Below, one piece after another: positions 54,266-63,978 of a stretch of DNA of 64,000 nucleotides. Position 1 is the first letter of the stretch, and each line of letters starts with the position of its first letter. The translations under genes and the position numbers were made by a program. The stretch is taken from NCBI GenBank assembly GCA_028284285.1, contig JANQSA010000001.1, positions 434,001-498,000 of the forward strand, in the 5' to 3' direction. The notes under the pieces are model-generated. The model saw only the letters and a list, made by a program, of their open reading frames with translations, was not told where the DNA came from and ran no database searches. The stretch is from Croceivirga sp. (lineage in GTDB: Bacteria; Bacteroidota; Bacteroidia; Flavobacteriales; Flavobacteriaceae).

Positions 54266-57200
54266 ATGCCCAGGAAAAATACAAGGCGACTTTTGTATGC
54301 CGTGCTATTGGTGCTATCTTCCATTGCTGTTTCTTCGGCTTTTCTTAAAAGTGAAATCAAGGATGTTGTTGCTGCTTTCGATTTGTTTTCAGAAAGTCAA
54401 AAAACTGCAGCATCTTCTGAGCTTAATACCATTGCCGTATCTGCTGCTCATAAAGAAGAGGTAGCTACCGCAATGCTGAACCCCATGTTTACGACTATCC
54501 TCCAGGGCGCGGATGAAGAGGTAGGATGTAGCAATAACGGATTTACTGTAGCACGTTTTAACCTTTGCGGTGATTCCGATAACAGGACGATCACCTTAGC
54601 CGGAGGACCTTACAGCTCCGTGGAGTGGCAGCTACTGGGAGGTTCCTGTACTCCAGATGTAAACGAAGATTGCCCGAACACCACCACCTCATGCTACACT
54701 ACAGTGAGCACCGGGCAGGCCTTTAACCTGGATGCCAGTACCGTTCCGGCAGGCTCCGGAGCAGAATTCAGAGTGGTGGCGGATGGACAGCAGTATTTCT
54801 TCAAAGTAAAGAAGAGTACTATTACCCAAACCCATGTGAAACGAGACTATATCTGTGGGGTAGACGGCCGTATACAGATTACTAACCTTTCCAGCGCCTA
54901 CGAGTTTAGTATTGATGATGGCACCGGTTTTGGTCCCTGGCAACCTTCTCCCATCTTTGACGGGCTCCCTCCCGGCACGTATATCGTAAAAGCACGTTTA
55001 GAAAACACCCCTAACACCTGCGAATATCCCTACGATCCCATTGTCATTGAACAATTGGACATAAGCATTGGTGTTGAATTTGAAGATGCCTTTTGCTTTG
55101 GGGATACGGGTAGCATAGAAGTTACCGTAAACGACGTGCCCGGCCCGTACAGATATACGCTATTAGATGAGCTGGGCACTCCCATTGAATTTACCACCTT
55201 TATTACCGCTAATCCTTATACCTTTAATGCTGTAGGTTTTGGTACCTATAGTGTACAGGTAGAAACACAGCAGTGTACAGGTGATATTGCTAACGGTATC
55301 CCGCCTCCACGACAAGATTTGGATATAACCGGAAATCCTATTGTTATAGGTGATGGGATCATTGCATTATCCGCTTCTACCGAGGTGAATGAGAGTTTGA
55401 GTACGGTACCTGCCTGTAACCCACTTGGTGGGGTCAATATTATTTTAAGAACCTTAGGAGGTACTCCACCTTATACGTACACCGTGAATGGTGTGCCAGG
55501 GGGCACCTTTAGTCCACCACAGACATTACACAATGTAACTGCGGCAGGCACCTATAATTTCGTGATTACGGATTCAAGTGATCCTACGGGAGTCAACAGT
55601 TGTATTATTACGGCATCCGCTGTTGTGGAAGAATTGACCCCGCCCGATGTTACCGTAAGTGGTGTAGATGGTACCTGTACCAATGGAGGGGCACGTTTGA
55701 ATTTCACAATTGTAGACGGTAAGGGGTATGATCTTAGTTTTAGGGCCACACCGGCAGATGCCTGGAGCACGAGTCCCAGTATCTCCGTACCGGCAGGTAC
55801 GTATGGCAATAGTAATCCTTCCGGATCAATGCAAGTACTTTACGAACAAGGGAGTTTCAGTTGTATTCTTGAATTGAATACTGATGTCACCGTCACCGAA
55901 ACAGGAGCCATTAATGGGACCACTCCCACGTTTACCAATCGCTCCTGCAATGCTTCAGGCGGTATAGACAATGGTTCCATTGAATTTCCCGGCACCTATT
56001 CAGGTGCTGGTGGCGGACCGTATCAATTCAGTATCAACGGCACTGATTTCTCTTCGCAACAGTTGTATACCAACCTGCCTGCAGGGACCTATACTCCGGC
56101 AGTACGGAATGCAGCTGGCTGCCGACGTGATTTTTCAGAAATTGAAATTCTTGACGTAGACCCACCCACTGATATTGCATTTACCCAAAGCAATACGAAT
56201 TGTGCCGCTAATACTTCTGATGTACAGCTAACACCAACCGCTAGTGCTACAATTGACCGCTACGAACTTATCAGTCCTATTACATTAGACAATAATACAA
56301 ACAACACCTTTACCGGATTGACCAATAATGTCAATCATGTCTTTAGGATTACCGACAGCAATGGTTGTACCTACGAAGAAAGTTTCACGCCTGCAGTGAT
56401 CAGTTCCATCCGGGCACGTGTCAAATCAGGCGGTGATTTGAGGGTTTGCAACGGGCAAACTGACGGTTCGGGAACATTTATCATTGATGGTTTTGGATCT
56501 AATTATACCTATAATATTGATGGAGGGCCCGAAAGTGCTCCCCAAAACGATTTGGAAGTCGATGTGAACACGCTCGGTGACGGTTCCTATACGATTACTG
56601 TGACCGATGTGGACACGGGTTGCACCGATACGGCTACATTGACCGTTGTTGAAGCGGCACTGATTGATTTGTCAACAAGTGTGGTAACCCCAATGAGTTG
56701 CGCCAATAACAATATTGGCAGGCTCCGGGTTAACGCAACAGGCGGATGGGGTAATTATGTGTACACACTCCAACCTCCTACAGGTCCACCCATAGTTAGA
56801 ACCGGTAGGAATTTTGGCGGTTTGACGCAGGCGGGTAGTTATACATTAACCGCTGAGGATGCCGAGGGGTGTACAGGAACATTTATGTTCACACTAGATC
56901 CACTCAATGCCCCTGTTTTAGCATATGATGCTGCTTCATCAGATCTATGTTATGTACCAGGCACGGGTGCTACTTTAGCCGTAACGGCGACATTGGGAGC
57001 AGGGTCTCCTGGTTTCCCTGCAGAACCCTACAGGATAAATGGAGGGGCATGGCAGGCGAGCCCTTCCTTTTCAGGCCTCCCTCCCGGGGATTATACCATA
57101 GAGGTGAGAGATCAAAATGACTGTAGAGATACTATTAATTTAACAGTTAATCCACAACTCCGCGTTTCGGCATCCTTAAATACAGAAATCCCATGCGGTG

Positions 57201-60200
57201 GTAGTCCGGGTACTATTGACGTTTCGGTCACCGGGGGATACACTACCGGGCCCGGGCCAAAACAATATGAAGTGAGCGCCGATAACGGTACTACATTCGG
57301 AACCCCTATACCATTGGCATCGAATAATTTCACTTATGACACAACTACTCCGGGTACTTATGTTTTTAGAGTAACGGACAATGAGGGTTGTGTTGCTGAA
57401 TCCAGTCCATTCATACTGGACCCTCCCTCGAGCATCGCAGACCCGACCCTGCAATCTTTTCCACCCGTATGTGGAGAGACCAATAGTGGTAGAATCATTG
57501 TCACCCCAGATGCCTCAAGTGGCGTGGCACCATACGAAATCAGTTTTGATGGTGGCCCTTTTACCAGTCAGACGATTTATTCAGGATTGAACCAGGGGCA
57601 AACGTATGCGGTTCAGGTTCGTGATGCCAGAGGTTGTTTGAGTGCAGTGGTTTCGGAAACGATACCAACTGCCGGTACGGCACCGGATGCCACGGTGGTT
57701 GCCAATTTGGCGACCTGTACTTCGGGTGTAATTGAAGGTACGATTGACGTAACAGGTGTAACGGGAGGAACTCCGAACTTTACGTATATTCTTCAAGACC
57801 AGTTCGGAACCGAAATTTCCAGGATAGGCCCTACGGCCAGTACTACCGAGACATTTACAGGTTTAGCACCTGATACCTATAGAGTGATCACCTTAGATGC
57901 CAATGGCTGTAGCGAGACGGAAATTGTTACGGTTACCCAAAATACCCTGGATATTGTTCCCGACCCGGTGCCTGCACCCACCTGTGCGCCGGGTGGCTTT
58001 ACCAATACGGTTCAGATTGTGGGGGGTGATGGATCTGCAGGTTTTGAGATTCGATTGGTGACCGATCCACCAAGCCCTTTCGTTCCGGTCAACCTCCCTC
58101 CCAGACGCCATACCTTCAGTGGGTTGCAATTTGGGGTTTCATACACGGTAGAAGTTCTTGACGTGGCTACGGGCTGTGTTTATGAGGAAACTATCGATCC
58201 GGTGGATGGTCCTTCACCGCTGGAAGTGACAGCAACGTCCACAGCCGGCTTTTGTGATGCTTCAAGAAATGGTCAGATAGAATACACCATAATAGGGTTC
58301 AATGTTGGTGATATTTTAAACATTGAAATCTATAATGTTGATGATGGTACTTTGATGGATACTCAAACAGTTACCACTGTTTCCGCACCACCCTATGTCG
58401 ATACTTTCGAGACACTTCCCGGTAATTATCAGGTCATTGTTACGAACCAAACCGATTCTTGTAATGATGGGGCTTTGATCACCATTGATCAGAATCTACC
58501 GGCAATTTTTGTCCTTGATGATGTTCCGGCAAATTGTAATGCAGATGGTCAATTTACTGTAACCGGTTTTGGTGGTGCAGGGGGACCTTATGAGTTCGCT
58601 TTAGGGCCAACAGGTTTTACCCCTGATTACGACGGCACAGCTACGCCAACCGATCCTAGTGATGATTTCAGTTCCAATACAACATTTGGCGGACCCGCCG
58701 GCAATTACGATATCTATGTGAGGGATGCTGCCGGATGTATCTCTTTTGATATAGCAACCATTATCCAGCAACAGGTACCGCCCATTTTGAATACCCCTAT
58801 CGTAGTCAATCAGTGTACTTTTGTGCCGGGTAATGATTTTGAGATAACGGTTAGCACGCCAAGCACCACGGATACCCCAAGATTTACATTGAATGGTACT
58901 ACCCAGTTGGGCGTATTAAACGGCACAGGTACTCTTTATGAAGCCACCTTTATGGTTAGTACACCAGGAGACTATGATGTATTGATCGAAGATGCTGATG
59001 GTTGTTCAAGTACCGGTGTCGCCCAGGTATATGAATTTTTGTCCGCATCAGGGGATTTTTCAACCGTACCTTCTTGTAACAATGCTGATGGTGAAATCTC
59101 GATTACCACAAACGGAGGTAGTGGAGACTTCGACTTTGATCTTACCGGTACTGATTATACGGGTAATCCGGTGACTATTTCTCAAACAAACAATGCTGTT
59201 TTCGCAAATATGGCCCCAGGGACATACACTATCGTGGTAACGGACAATATTGTTTTTGACGGCTCGGTTTTTTGCAGCTTCTCTGTCAATGTTACTCTTG
59301 AAGAAGCCACTGTGCCGGTTATTACCCCTATTACAGAACAGGATATTACCTGTTCTGGCGATGGTGATGGAAGCATTGATGCCATATTACAGCCCGGTAC
59401 TGATGTTGATGGCCCTTTTGTCTACACCTTATACGAGTCGGGCACCACTACTATAGAACAACAGAACAGTTCAGGGTCATTCACGGGTCTTGGGCCTGGC
59501 ACCTATGATGTGGAAGTGGTTTCGGCTCGAAATTGTACGGCAAGGCAGAATGGTCTTATTATTGACGAACCCGATCCATTTGGGATAACGGCCAGTGCTC
59601 CTGATTTTAGTTGTGAACCTGGGATCAATACATTCAGTTCAACCATTATTACCGTGGAAGTGGATCCGTCCAGACCAGGCACTGCAGCCGGCGGGTACGA
59701 ATACAGTATTACCGGTTTTGAAAATTATAAAGAGGGAAGTCCGGGGACAACCTTTGAGATCATTGATAATGGATTACCTCGGAATATTACGGTTTATGCA
59801 ATTGACGGCAATGGTTGTCAGACCACTTTTACCTTGCCTACTATAAACCCACCCACAGATGTTGTACCAACATTAACTGTGGAGCACATATTAGATTGTG
59901 CAGATCCTGAAACCGTACGTATTTCTGTGGCAGGCACTACCGATTTTACAGTAAACACCAATGGGCCTGTTGCCGTTGCTTCACGTACGAATACTCCGGG
60001 CGATACCTATGTGGATATCAATTTGCCTGTGTCCGGCGACTATCTTTTTGAAGTTGTTGACAATATAGGGGGATGTACCTATCCTTTACCGGTACATCAC
60101 GTAGATGAACCAGAGATTCCAAATGTTGTAATATCGGAAGCCACTCCGGTACGCTGTTCCGGGGAATTAAATGGGGCATTGAACATCGAAGTTACCAACT

Positions 60201-62905
60201 ACTCAGGTCCGTATTCGTATGAGGTTTTTGAGGTAGACAGTGCCGGTAATGAAACTTCAACCGGTATTACAGCAAGTCTTCATACGGATGATAATCCTGA
60301 AACTATTCCAGGTGTATCAGGGGGTAGTTATCGGGTTAGGGTAACATCTACAGGAACACCATTTTGTGCAAACACCAGTAATCTAACAACGGTACGGGAA
60401 CCTACTCCATTGGTACCTGATGCTGCTCAAACGGGTGAGGTGGGATGTAACAACACGGGTATCATTGAAGCAAGTCTAAGTGGGGGATGGGAAAATACTC
60501 CTGGAACACCTTATGAGTATCGGCTGCTGTACGATGCTGATAATGATGGTTTAAGTTATGAGACAGAACGCTATACCTGGAGCACCAATCCCCGTTTTGA
60601 AAACCTCTCAGGGGGAAACTATCAAGTAGAGTTTAGAGACTTTCAAGGATGTCCGACCTTTGTTCAACTCACCTTGGATAGCAGGGATCCCATTCAGGCA
60701 GGGATTCGTGAACCTCAGGGGCTGTTATGTCCGGGAGCCAATAATGCCGTTTTAGAAGCATTTGATCCAACCACCGGTGATGTTTTTACAGCAGTTCCAG
60801 GGGCAACAGGAGGTGTTCCGGGAGCAGGTTATATTTATCAATTGATCTACTACGCCGAGACGGATGCAAGTGCGGACCCCACCACCTTGACGGAAAGTTC
60901 ACGAAGTGGTCTGCAGGATGATCCTACTTTTATCGGTGCAGGTGGTGTAGGATATATTAGTCAAGGCTGGTACGCTATCGAAGTGAGTTCAAGCTTCGGC
61001 TGTGTTGGGATTACAGCACCTTATTTTGTGGACCCACCTCCGGCAGTTATCCCTAATTTGGTGCAAGTACAGGCTCCTGGCTGTGGCGGACTTGGCCAGA
61101 TGCGATTATCGGTCACCAACCCAGAGGCTGGTTTCGAATACGAGTTTAGACCATTGGCCACCATACCCAGCCATCCTGTCAATGGACCGGTTTCAGACGT
61201 TAATTTTACCAGATTTGAAGATGATTTAGGTAATCCCTCCACATCGATAGTTTTAGAGGGTACCGATGGTTTTTATCAATTCGAGGTAAGAAAAATAACC
61301 GTATCCAATCAGTGTAGCGCAGTTAATTCCAATGGCTTGAACCTAATTGATGCCCAGGATTTGGATCTGGTAGTTAACCAGCCCGATGACATTTCCTGTG
61401 CCAGCGAAATAGATGGTCGAATCGAATCTTTTTCTTCCGGTGGAGTAGGAAACAATACTTATACGTTATATCGTGGTAATCCTGTGGATGCCTTTAGTCC
61501 GGCAATGGGTGTGGTTTTGATTGAAAGTAACGATTTCGGAACTTTTGAAGGGCTGGATGCTGCGGATGATTACTATGTAGCAGTGATTAGTGGTAATACG
61601 TGTCAAGATATTCAAGGACCCTATGTGGTGTCAAGGCCAGAACCTATTGTTTTCAATGCAACGGCTACTCCAATAAGCTGTAGCGGAGAGGAAGATGGTA
61701 CCATTACCGTTGAAGTAAACAGTGGTGGTGTTGGCTTGGTGCAATTTGCCATCAGCCCTAATTTTAATGAATTCTTCAGCGATCCGGATAATCCAGGTAC
61801 CTTCACTTTTGAAGATCTGGAAGGAGATGCGAATGGCCGTTCCTATACTATTTTGATTCAGGATTCCGAAGGATGTTCAGAGACTACAGAAGTACTGATT
61901 AATGAACCCGATGAAATTGAAATCACCCAGGTTTCTACACCTGAGATCTGTCTTGGCTTTGCCGATGGTACCACACAATTGACTATCACAGGCGGGACCC
62001 CTTTCACAGACGCCCAGGGAATCCCATACTATGAAGTAGCCGTGAATTCTTCGGACGATGTCGATTTTGTAAGGAATGACAGCCTCTTCTTTGAGAACCT
62101 TTTAGGTGGCGAGACCTATGTGTATTTTGTACGGGATGCCAATGGTTGTGTGTCCAATATCATAGTTCCTATTGAAATTGGTGTGGATATTGCCGCAGAA
62201 CCTATAGTAGAATATGGATGTGAAGGGATCTTCCCCTTCAATACGGTGCGTATTGAGTCCCAAAACGGCACTTCGTTTTCGGATGTTTTGTTTGCTTTAG
62301 ATGTTGATGATATTGGCATAGCTACTACCGAACGGCAATGGGGTGATTTACCAGCCGGGGACCATACGGTGTATTTATATCACGCCAATGGATGTACCAC
62401 ATTTGTGGAGTTCACGATTGATCCTTATGAACCACTGCTCCTTGAAGCTTCTAAAACCGGTCCAAATGAGATTACCGCTATTGCTACCGGAGGATTTGGT
62501 GACTATGAGTATTTTTTCAATGGGGAATCCTTTGGCAGTACTAATGTGTTTACCATCAATATGGATGCAGACATTGCTATCATGGTACGGGACGCGGGAG
62601 GATGCGTAGCCAATATTGTGATGCCCTTTAACTTTGATGGGATGCCGGAGTTTCCCAATTTCTTCACCCCTAATGGGGATAACATGAATGATTTTTGGTA
62701 TCCGGAGAATAGCGAGTTCTTCCCGGATATTGAAGTGAAAATTTATGATCGCTATGGTCGGGTCGTTGCCATTTTAGATGATGTGAAAGGTTGGGATGGT
62801 ACATATGAGGGCAACCCCTTGCCTACGGGAGATTACTGGTATGTGGTGAATGCCAATGACAGGGAAAAACAGCAGTTTGTGGGTCATTTTACGCTATATA
62901 GGTAA
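54266..62905 (+). CDS. Giant repetitive T9SS-secreted adhesin-like protein (type B sorting domain)
   Basis: A 2879-residue exported protein. Signal peptide (MPRKNTRRLLY, core AVLLVLSSIAVSSA) is followed by a unique N-terminal region to about residue 190. Roughly two dozen SprB-like units of 80-110 residues follow, each with a pattern of Cys, G-x-I-x-V, Y-x-(Y/F)-(S/T)-I, F-x2-L-x2-G-x-Y and a D-x2-G-C end; I can see at least 20 of these ends. The last about 85 residues form the type B gliding-motility CTD, opening FPNFFTPNGDNMNDFW and ending in HFTLYR. Such proteins are exported by T9SS and act as cell-surface adhesins. No PorP/SprF partner gene follows in the window. Confidence 0.93.
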   Translation: MPRKNTRRLLYAVLLVLSSIAVSSAFLKSEIKDVVAAFDLFSESQKTAASSELNTIAVSAAHKEEVATAMLNPMFTTILQGADEEVGCSNNGFTVARFNLCGDSDNRTITLAGGPYSSVEWQLLGGSCTPDVNEDCPNTTTSCYTTVSTGQAFNLDASTVPAGSGAEFRVVADGQQYFFKVKKSTITQTHVKRDYICGVDGRIQITNLSSAYEFSIDDGTGFGPWQPSPIFDGLPPGTYIVKARLENTPNTCEYPYDPIVIEQLDISIGVEFEDAFCFGDTGSIEVTVNDVPGPYRYTLLDELGTPIEFTTFITANPYTFNAVGFGTYSVQVETQQCTGDIANGIPPPRQDLDITGNPIVIGDGIIALSASTEVNESLSTVPACNPLGGVNIILRTLGGTPPYTYTVNGVPGGTFSPPQTLHNVTAAGTYNFVITDSSDPTGVNSCIITASAVVEELTPPDVTVSGVDGTCTNGGARLNFTIVDGKGYDLSFRATPADAWSTSPSISVPAGTYGNSNPSGSMQVLYEQGSFSCILELNTDVTVTETGAINGTTPTFTNRSCNASGGIDNGSIEFPGTYSGAGGGPYQFSINGTDFSSQQLYTNLPAGTYTPAVRNAAGCRRDFSEIEILDVDPPTDIAFTQSNTNCAANTSDVQLTPTASATIDRYELISPITLDNNTNNTFTGLTNNVNHVFRITDSNGCTYEESFTPAVISSIRARVKSGGDLRVCNGQTDGSGTFIIDGFGSNYTYNIDGGPESAPQNDLEVDVNTLGDGSYTITVTDVDTGCTDTATLTVVEAALIDLSTSVVTPMSCANNNIGRLRVNATGGWGNYVYTLQPPTGPPIVRTGRNFGGLTQAGSYTLTAEDAEGCTGTFMFTLDPLNAPVLAYDAASSDLCYVPGTGATLAVTATLGAGSPGFPAEPYRINGGAWQASPSFSGLPPGDYTIEVRDQNDCRDTINLTVNPQLRVSASLNTEIPCGGSPGTIDVSVTGGYTTGPGPKQYEVSADNGTTFGTPIPLASNNFTYDTTTPGTYVFRVTDNEGCVAESSPFILDPPSSIADPTLQSFPPVCGETNSGRIIVTPDASSGVAPYEISFDGGPFTSQTIYSGLNQGQTYAVQVRDARGCLSAVVSETIPTAGTAPDATVVANLATCTSGVIEGTIDVTGVTGGTPNFTYILQDQFGTEISRIGPTASTTETFTGLAPDTYRVITLDANGCSETEIVTVTQNTLDIVPDPVPAPTCAPGGFTNTVQIVGGDGSAGFEIRLVTDPPSPFVPVNLPPRRHTFSGLQFGVSYTVEVLDVATGCVYEETIDPVDGPSPLEVTATSTAGFCDASRNGQIEYTIIGFNVGDILNIEIYNVDDGTLMDTQTVTTVSAPPYVDTFETLPGNYQVIVTNQTDSCNDGALITIDQNLPAIFVLDDVPANCNADGQFTVTGFGGAGGPYEFALGPTGFTPDYDGTATPTDPSDDFSSNTTFGGPAGNYDIYVRDAAGCISFDIATIIQQQVPPILNTPIVVNQCTFVPGNDFEITVSTPSTTDTPRFTLNGTTQLGVLNGTGTLYEATFMVSTPGDYDVLIEDADGCSSTGVAQVYEFLSASGDFSTVPSCNNADGEISITTNGGSGDFDFDLTGTDYTGNPVTISQTNNAVFANMAPGTYTIVVTDNIVFDGSVFCSFSVNVTLEEATVPVITPITEQDITCSGDGDGSIDAILQPGTDVDGPFVYTLYESGTTTIEQQNSSGSFTGLGPGTYDVEVVSARNCTARQNGLIIDEPDPFGITASAPDFSCEPGINTFSSTIITVEVDPSRPGTAAGGYEYSITGFENYKEGSPGTTFEIIDNGLPRNITVYAIDGNGCQTTFTLPTINPPTDVVPTLTVEHILDCADPETVRISVAGTTDFTVNTNGPVAVASRTNTPGDTYVDINLPVSGDYLFEVVDNIGGCTYPLPVHHVDEPEIPNVVISEATPVRCSGELNGALNIEVTNYSGPYSYEVFEVDSAGNETSTGITASLHTDDNPETIPGVSGGSYRVRVTSTGTPFCANTSNLTTVREPTPLVPDAAQTGEVGCNNTGIIEASLSGGWENTPGTPYEYRLLYDADNDGLSYETERYTWSTNPRFENLSGGNYQVEFRDFQGCPTFVQLTLDSRDPIQAGIREPQGLLCPGANNAVLEAFDPTTGDVFTAVPGATGGVPGAGYIYQLIYYAETDASADPTTLTESSRSGLQDDPTFIGAGGVGYISQGWYAIEVSSSFGCVGITAPYFVDPPPAVIPNLVQVQAPGCGGLGQMRLSVTNPEAGFEYEFRPLATIPSHPVNGPVSDVNFTRFEDDLGNPSTSIVLEGTDGFYQFEVRKITVSNQCSAVNSNGLNLIDAQDLDLVVNQPDDISCASEIDGRIESFSSGGVGNNTYTLYRGNPVDAFSPAMGVVLIESNDFGTFEGLDAADDYYVAVISGNTCQDIQGPYVVSRPEPIVFNATATPISCSGEEDGTITVEVNSGGVGLVQFAISPNFNEFFSDPDNPGTFTFEDLEGDANGRSYTILIQDSEGCSETTEVLINEPDEIEITQVSTPEICLGFADGTTQLTITGGTPFTDAQGIPYYEVAVNSSDDVDFVRNDSLFFENLLGGETYVYFVRDANGCVSNIIVPIEIGVDIAAEPIVEYGCEGIFPFNTVRIESQNGTSFSDVLFALDVDDIGIATTERQWGDLPAGDHTVYLYHANGCTTFVEFTIDPYEPLLLEASKTGPNEITAIATGGFGDYEYFFNGESFGSTNVFTINMDADIAIMVRDAGGCVANIVMPFNFDGMPEFPNFFTPNGDNMNDFWYPENSEFFPDIEVKIYDRYGRVVAILDDVKGWDGTYEGNPLPTGDYWYVVNANDREKQQFVGHFTLYR

Positions 62906-63095
62906 ATTCCGGATAGGGGTAGGATATAGCTGGTTTCTGAAATAATTTGTAAGAAGATTCATTTCAACATTTTTTTGTATTTTCATTGGCCGTCACCCGA
63001 CTATGATAGCAGGCCTTTTGACACGGGTGATACAGGCTGTAATTTGCAGTCAATAAGAAGTAACACAAGCTATCTTTATTTAAGTATATTGGTTA

Positions 63096-63395
63096 ATGAA
63101 AGACTGTTCCAAAACTGAATTTTTCTCCTTCCTATGTGATGGGAATCAGGAGTTAGATGCTGTTTCGTTGATAAAATTCAATCTTTATTTAAACACTACA
63201 GATCGGCGACTTAAACCTTACCAGATTGATTATAATATTCTGCTTTTGAGCTATCAAATGTGGAAAGGAAAGGATTTGGAAGAGTTCTGTGAAAAACAGA
63301 CCCTGAGTTATTTTCTGTTTAATCCCCTACATGATTCGGCAGAAGCCCGGGAGGCCATGTATATGGATATCAGAGAGTTTTTAATTGGTAAATAA
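63096..63395 (+). CDS. Small protein of unknown function
   Basis: A 99-residue, soluble, mixed-charge protein starting MKDCSKTEFFSFLCDGNQELD and ending EAMYMDIREFLIGK. No family is recognised. Predicted as mostly helical, with two Cys near the start. It follows the adhesin gene by 190 bases. That gap holds inverted GTCACCCG-like and CGGGTGAT-like arms (TCACCCG at 62993-62999, CGGGTGA at 63024-63030) and a TATCTTTA -7-like box near the start. Codon use looks like that of the neighbours, so I consider it probably genuine. Confidence 0.6.
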   Translation: MKDCSKTEFFSFLCDGNQELDAVSLIKFNLYLNTTDRRLKPYQIDYNILLLSYQMWKGKDLEEFCEKQTLSYFLFNPLHDSAEAREAMYMDIREFLIGK

Positions 63396-63509
63396 TCCTT
63401 TCCCTACCTTCGGTCTTTTAATTAGAATTAATATGTATTTTTGCAATCCAAATTTCAAAAGGGGTTGTGGCTATACGTTATGAGGATTTGAAATTTAAAA
63501 AAACTGAGT
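63396..63509 (+). other. Intergenic stretch with a -7 box and a 10-bp inverted repeat
   Basis: TATTTTTG at 63436-63443 is a full Bacteroidota -7 box. Downstream AAATTTCAAA (63450-63459) and TTTGAAATTT (63487-63496) form a perfect 10-bp inverted repeat with a 27-base loop. No ORF of useful length follows. The region could drive a small RNA or the repeat-rich tract and tRNA downstream. Confidence 0.35.
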
Positions 63510-63641
63510 AAAGATGCCAGCGCACCAGCTGGCCCCACGTTGCAAAAGATCTAGTAGACCTTTTGCGATCACTCGGTCCGGTATCCAGACTGCTAACTGC
63601 GGTAGACGGCTTTGAGATTTGGGTATTGTGTATTGAAATTT
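63510..63641 (+). repeat. Repeat unit A upstream of tRNA-Pro
   Basis: Starts AAAGATGCCAGCGC and ends with the 62-base segment 63580-63641. It carries a hairpin at 63542-63566 (12-position stem with one mismatch; GCAAAAG pairs with CTTTTGC at its base). Unit B repeats both flanks with a different central hairpin. Confidence 0.75.
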
Positions 63642-63655
63642 AGAAGTGTTAAAGA

Positions 63656-63828
63656 AAAGAAGCCAACGCGCCTGCTGGCCCGTTCGCTAAAAATGTCCAC
63701 TGGACATTTTCTTAACGCTCCGTCCGGGATGTGGCCCCTCGGCTACGCTCGGGATAGACTCCGTCTGGTACCCAGACTGCTAACTGCGGTAGACGGCTTT
63801 GAGATTTGGGTATTGTGTATTGAAATTT
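63656..63828 (+). repeat. Repeat unit B upstream of tRNA-Pro
   Basis: Starts AAAGAAGCCAACGC and ends with 63767-63828, which matches 63580-63641 at 61 of 62 positions. Its central hairpin is a perfect 10-bp palindrome (AAAATGTCCA, one base, TGGACATTTT; 63690-63710). It holds an extra insert of about 40 bases containing the REP-like CTCGGCTACGCTCG at 63738-63751. Confidence 0.75.
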
Positions 63829-63849
63829 TAAACAGTGAAAACTGTTTTT

Positions 63850-63923
63850 CGGGATGTGGCGCAGTCTGGTAGCGTACACGCATGGGGTGCGTGTGGTCGC
63901 TGGTTCGAATCCAGTCATCCCGA
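63850..63923 (+). tRNA. tRNA-Pro (anticodon GGG)
   Basis: A 74-base cloverleaf: acceptor CGGGATG (63850-63856) with CATCCCG (63916-63922) and discriminator A. The D stem is GCGC/GCGT. The anticodon stem is CACGC/GCGTG around loop ATGGGGT, giving anticodon GGG. The T arm is GCTGG-TTCGAAT-CCAGT. The 3' CCA is not encoded. A small hairpin AAACAGT-GAAA-ACTGTTT (63830-63847) ends two bases before the tRNA. Confidence 0.95.
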
Positions 63924-63948
63924 CTCAACTGTTTTCTTTTAGTTGCAT

Positions 63949-63978
63949 AACGTTGCAAATCGACTGATTTGCAACGTT
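63949..63978 (+). terminator. Intrinsic terminator after tRNA-Pro
   Basis: A perfect 13-bp stem (AACGTTGCAAATC, loop GACT, GATTTGCAACGTT) followed by TTATGTTTTT, 26 bases after the tRNA. Confidence 0.9.

Noticed and set aside
54266-62905. Possibility that the giant ORF is a chimera or assembly artefact
   Set aside because: The frame is open for 8.6 kb, has a signal peptide, coherent repeat units and a complete type B sorting domain at the end.
63712-63958. Minus-strand ORFs over tRNA-Pro (for example one starting MTGFEPATTRT)
   Set aside because: They translate the reverse of the tRNA and the repeat tract. Such frames are a well-known false annotation around tRNA genes.
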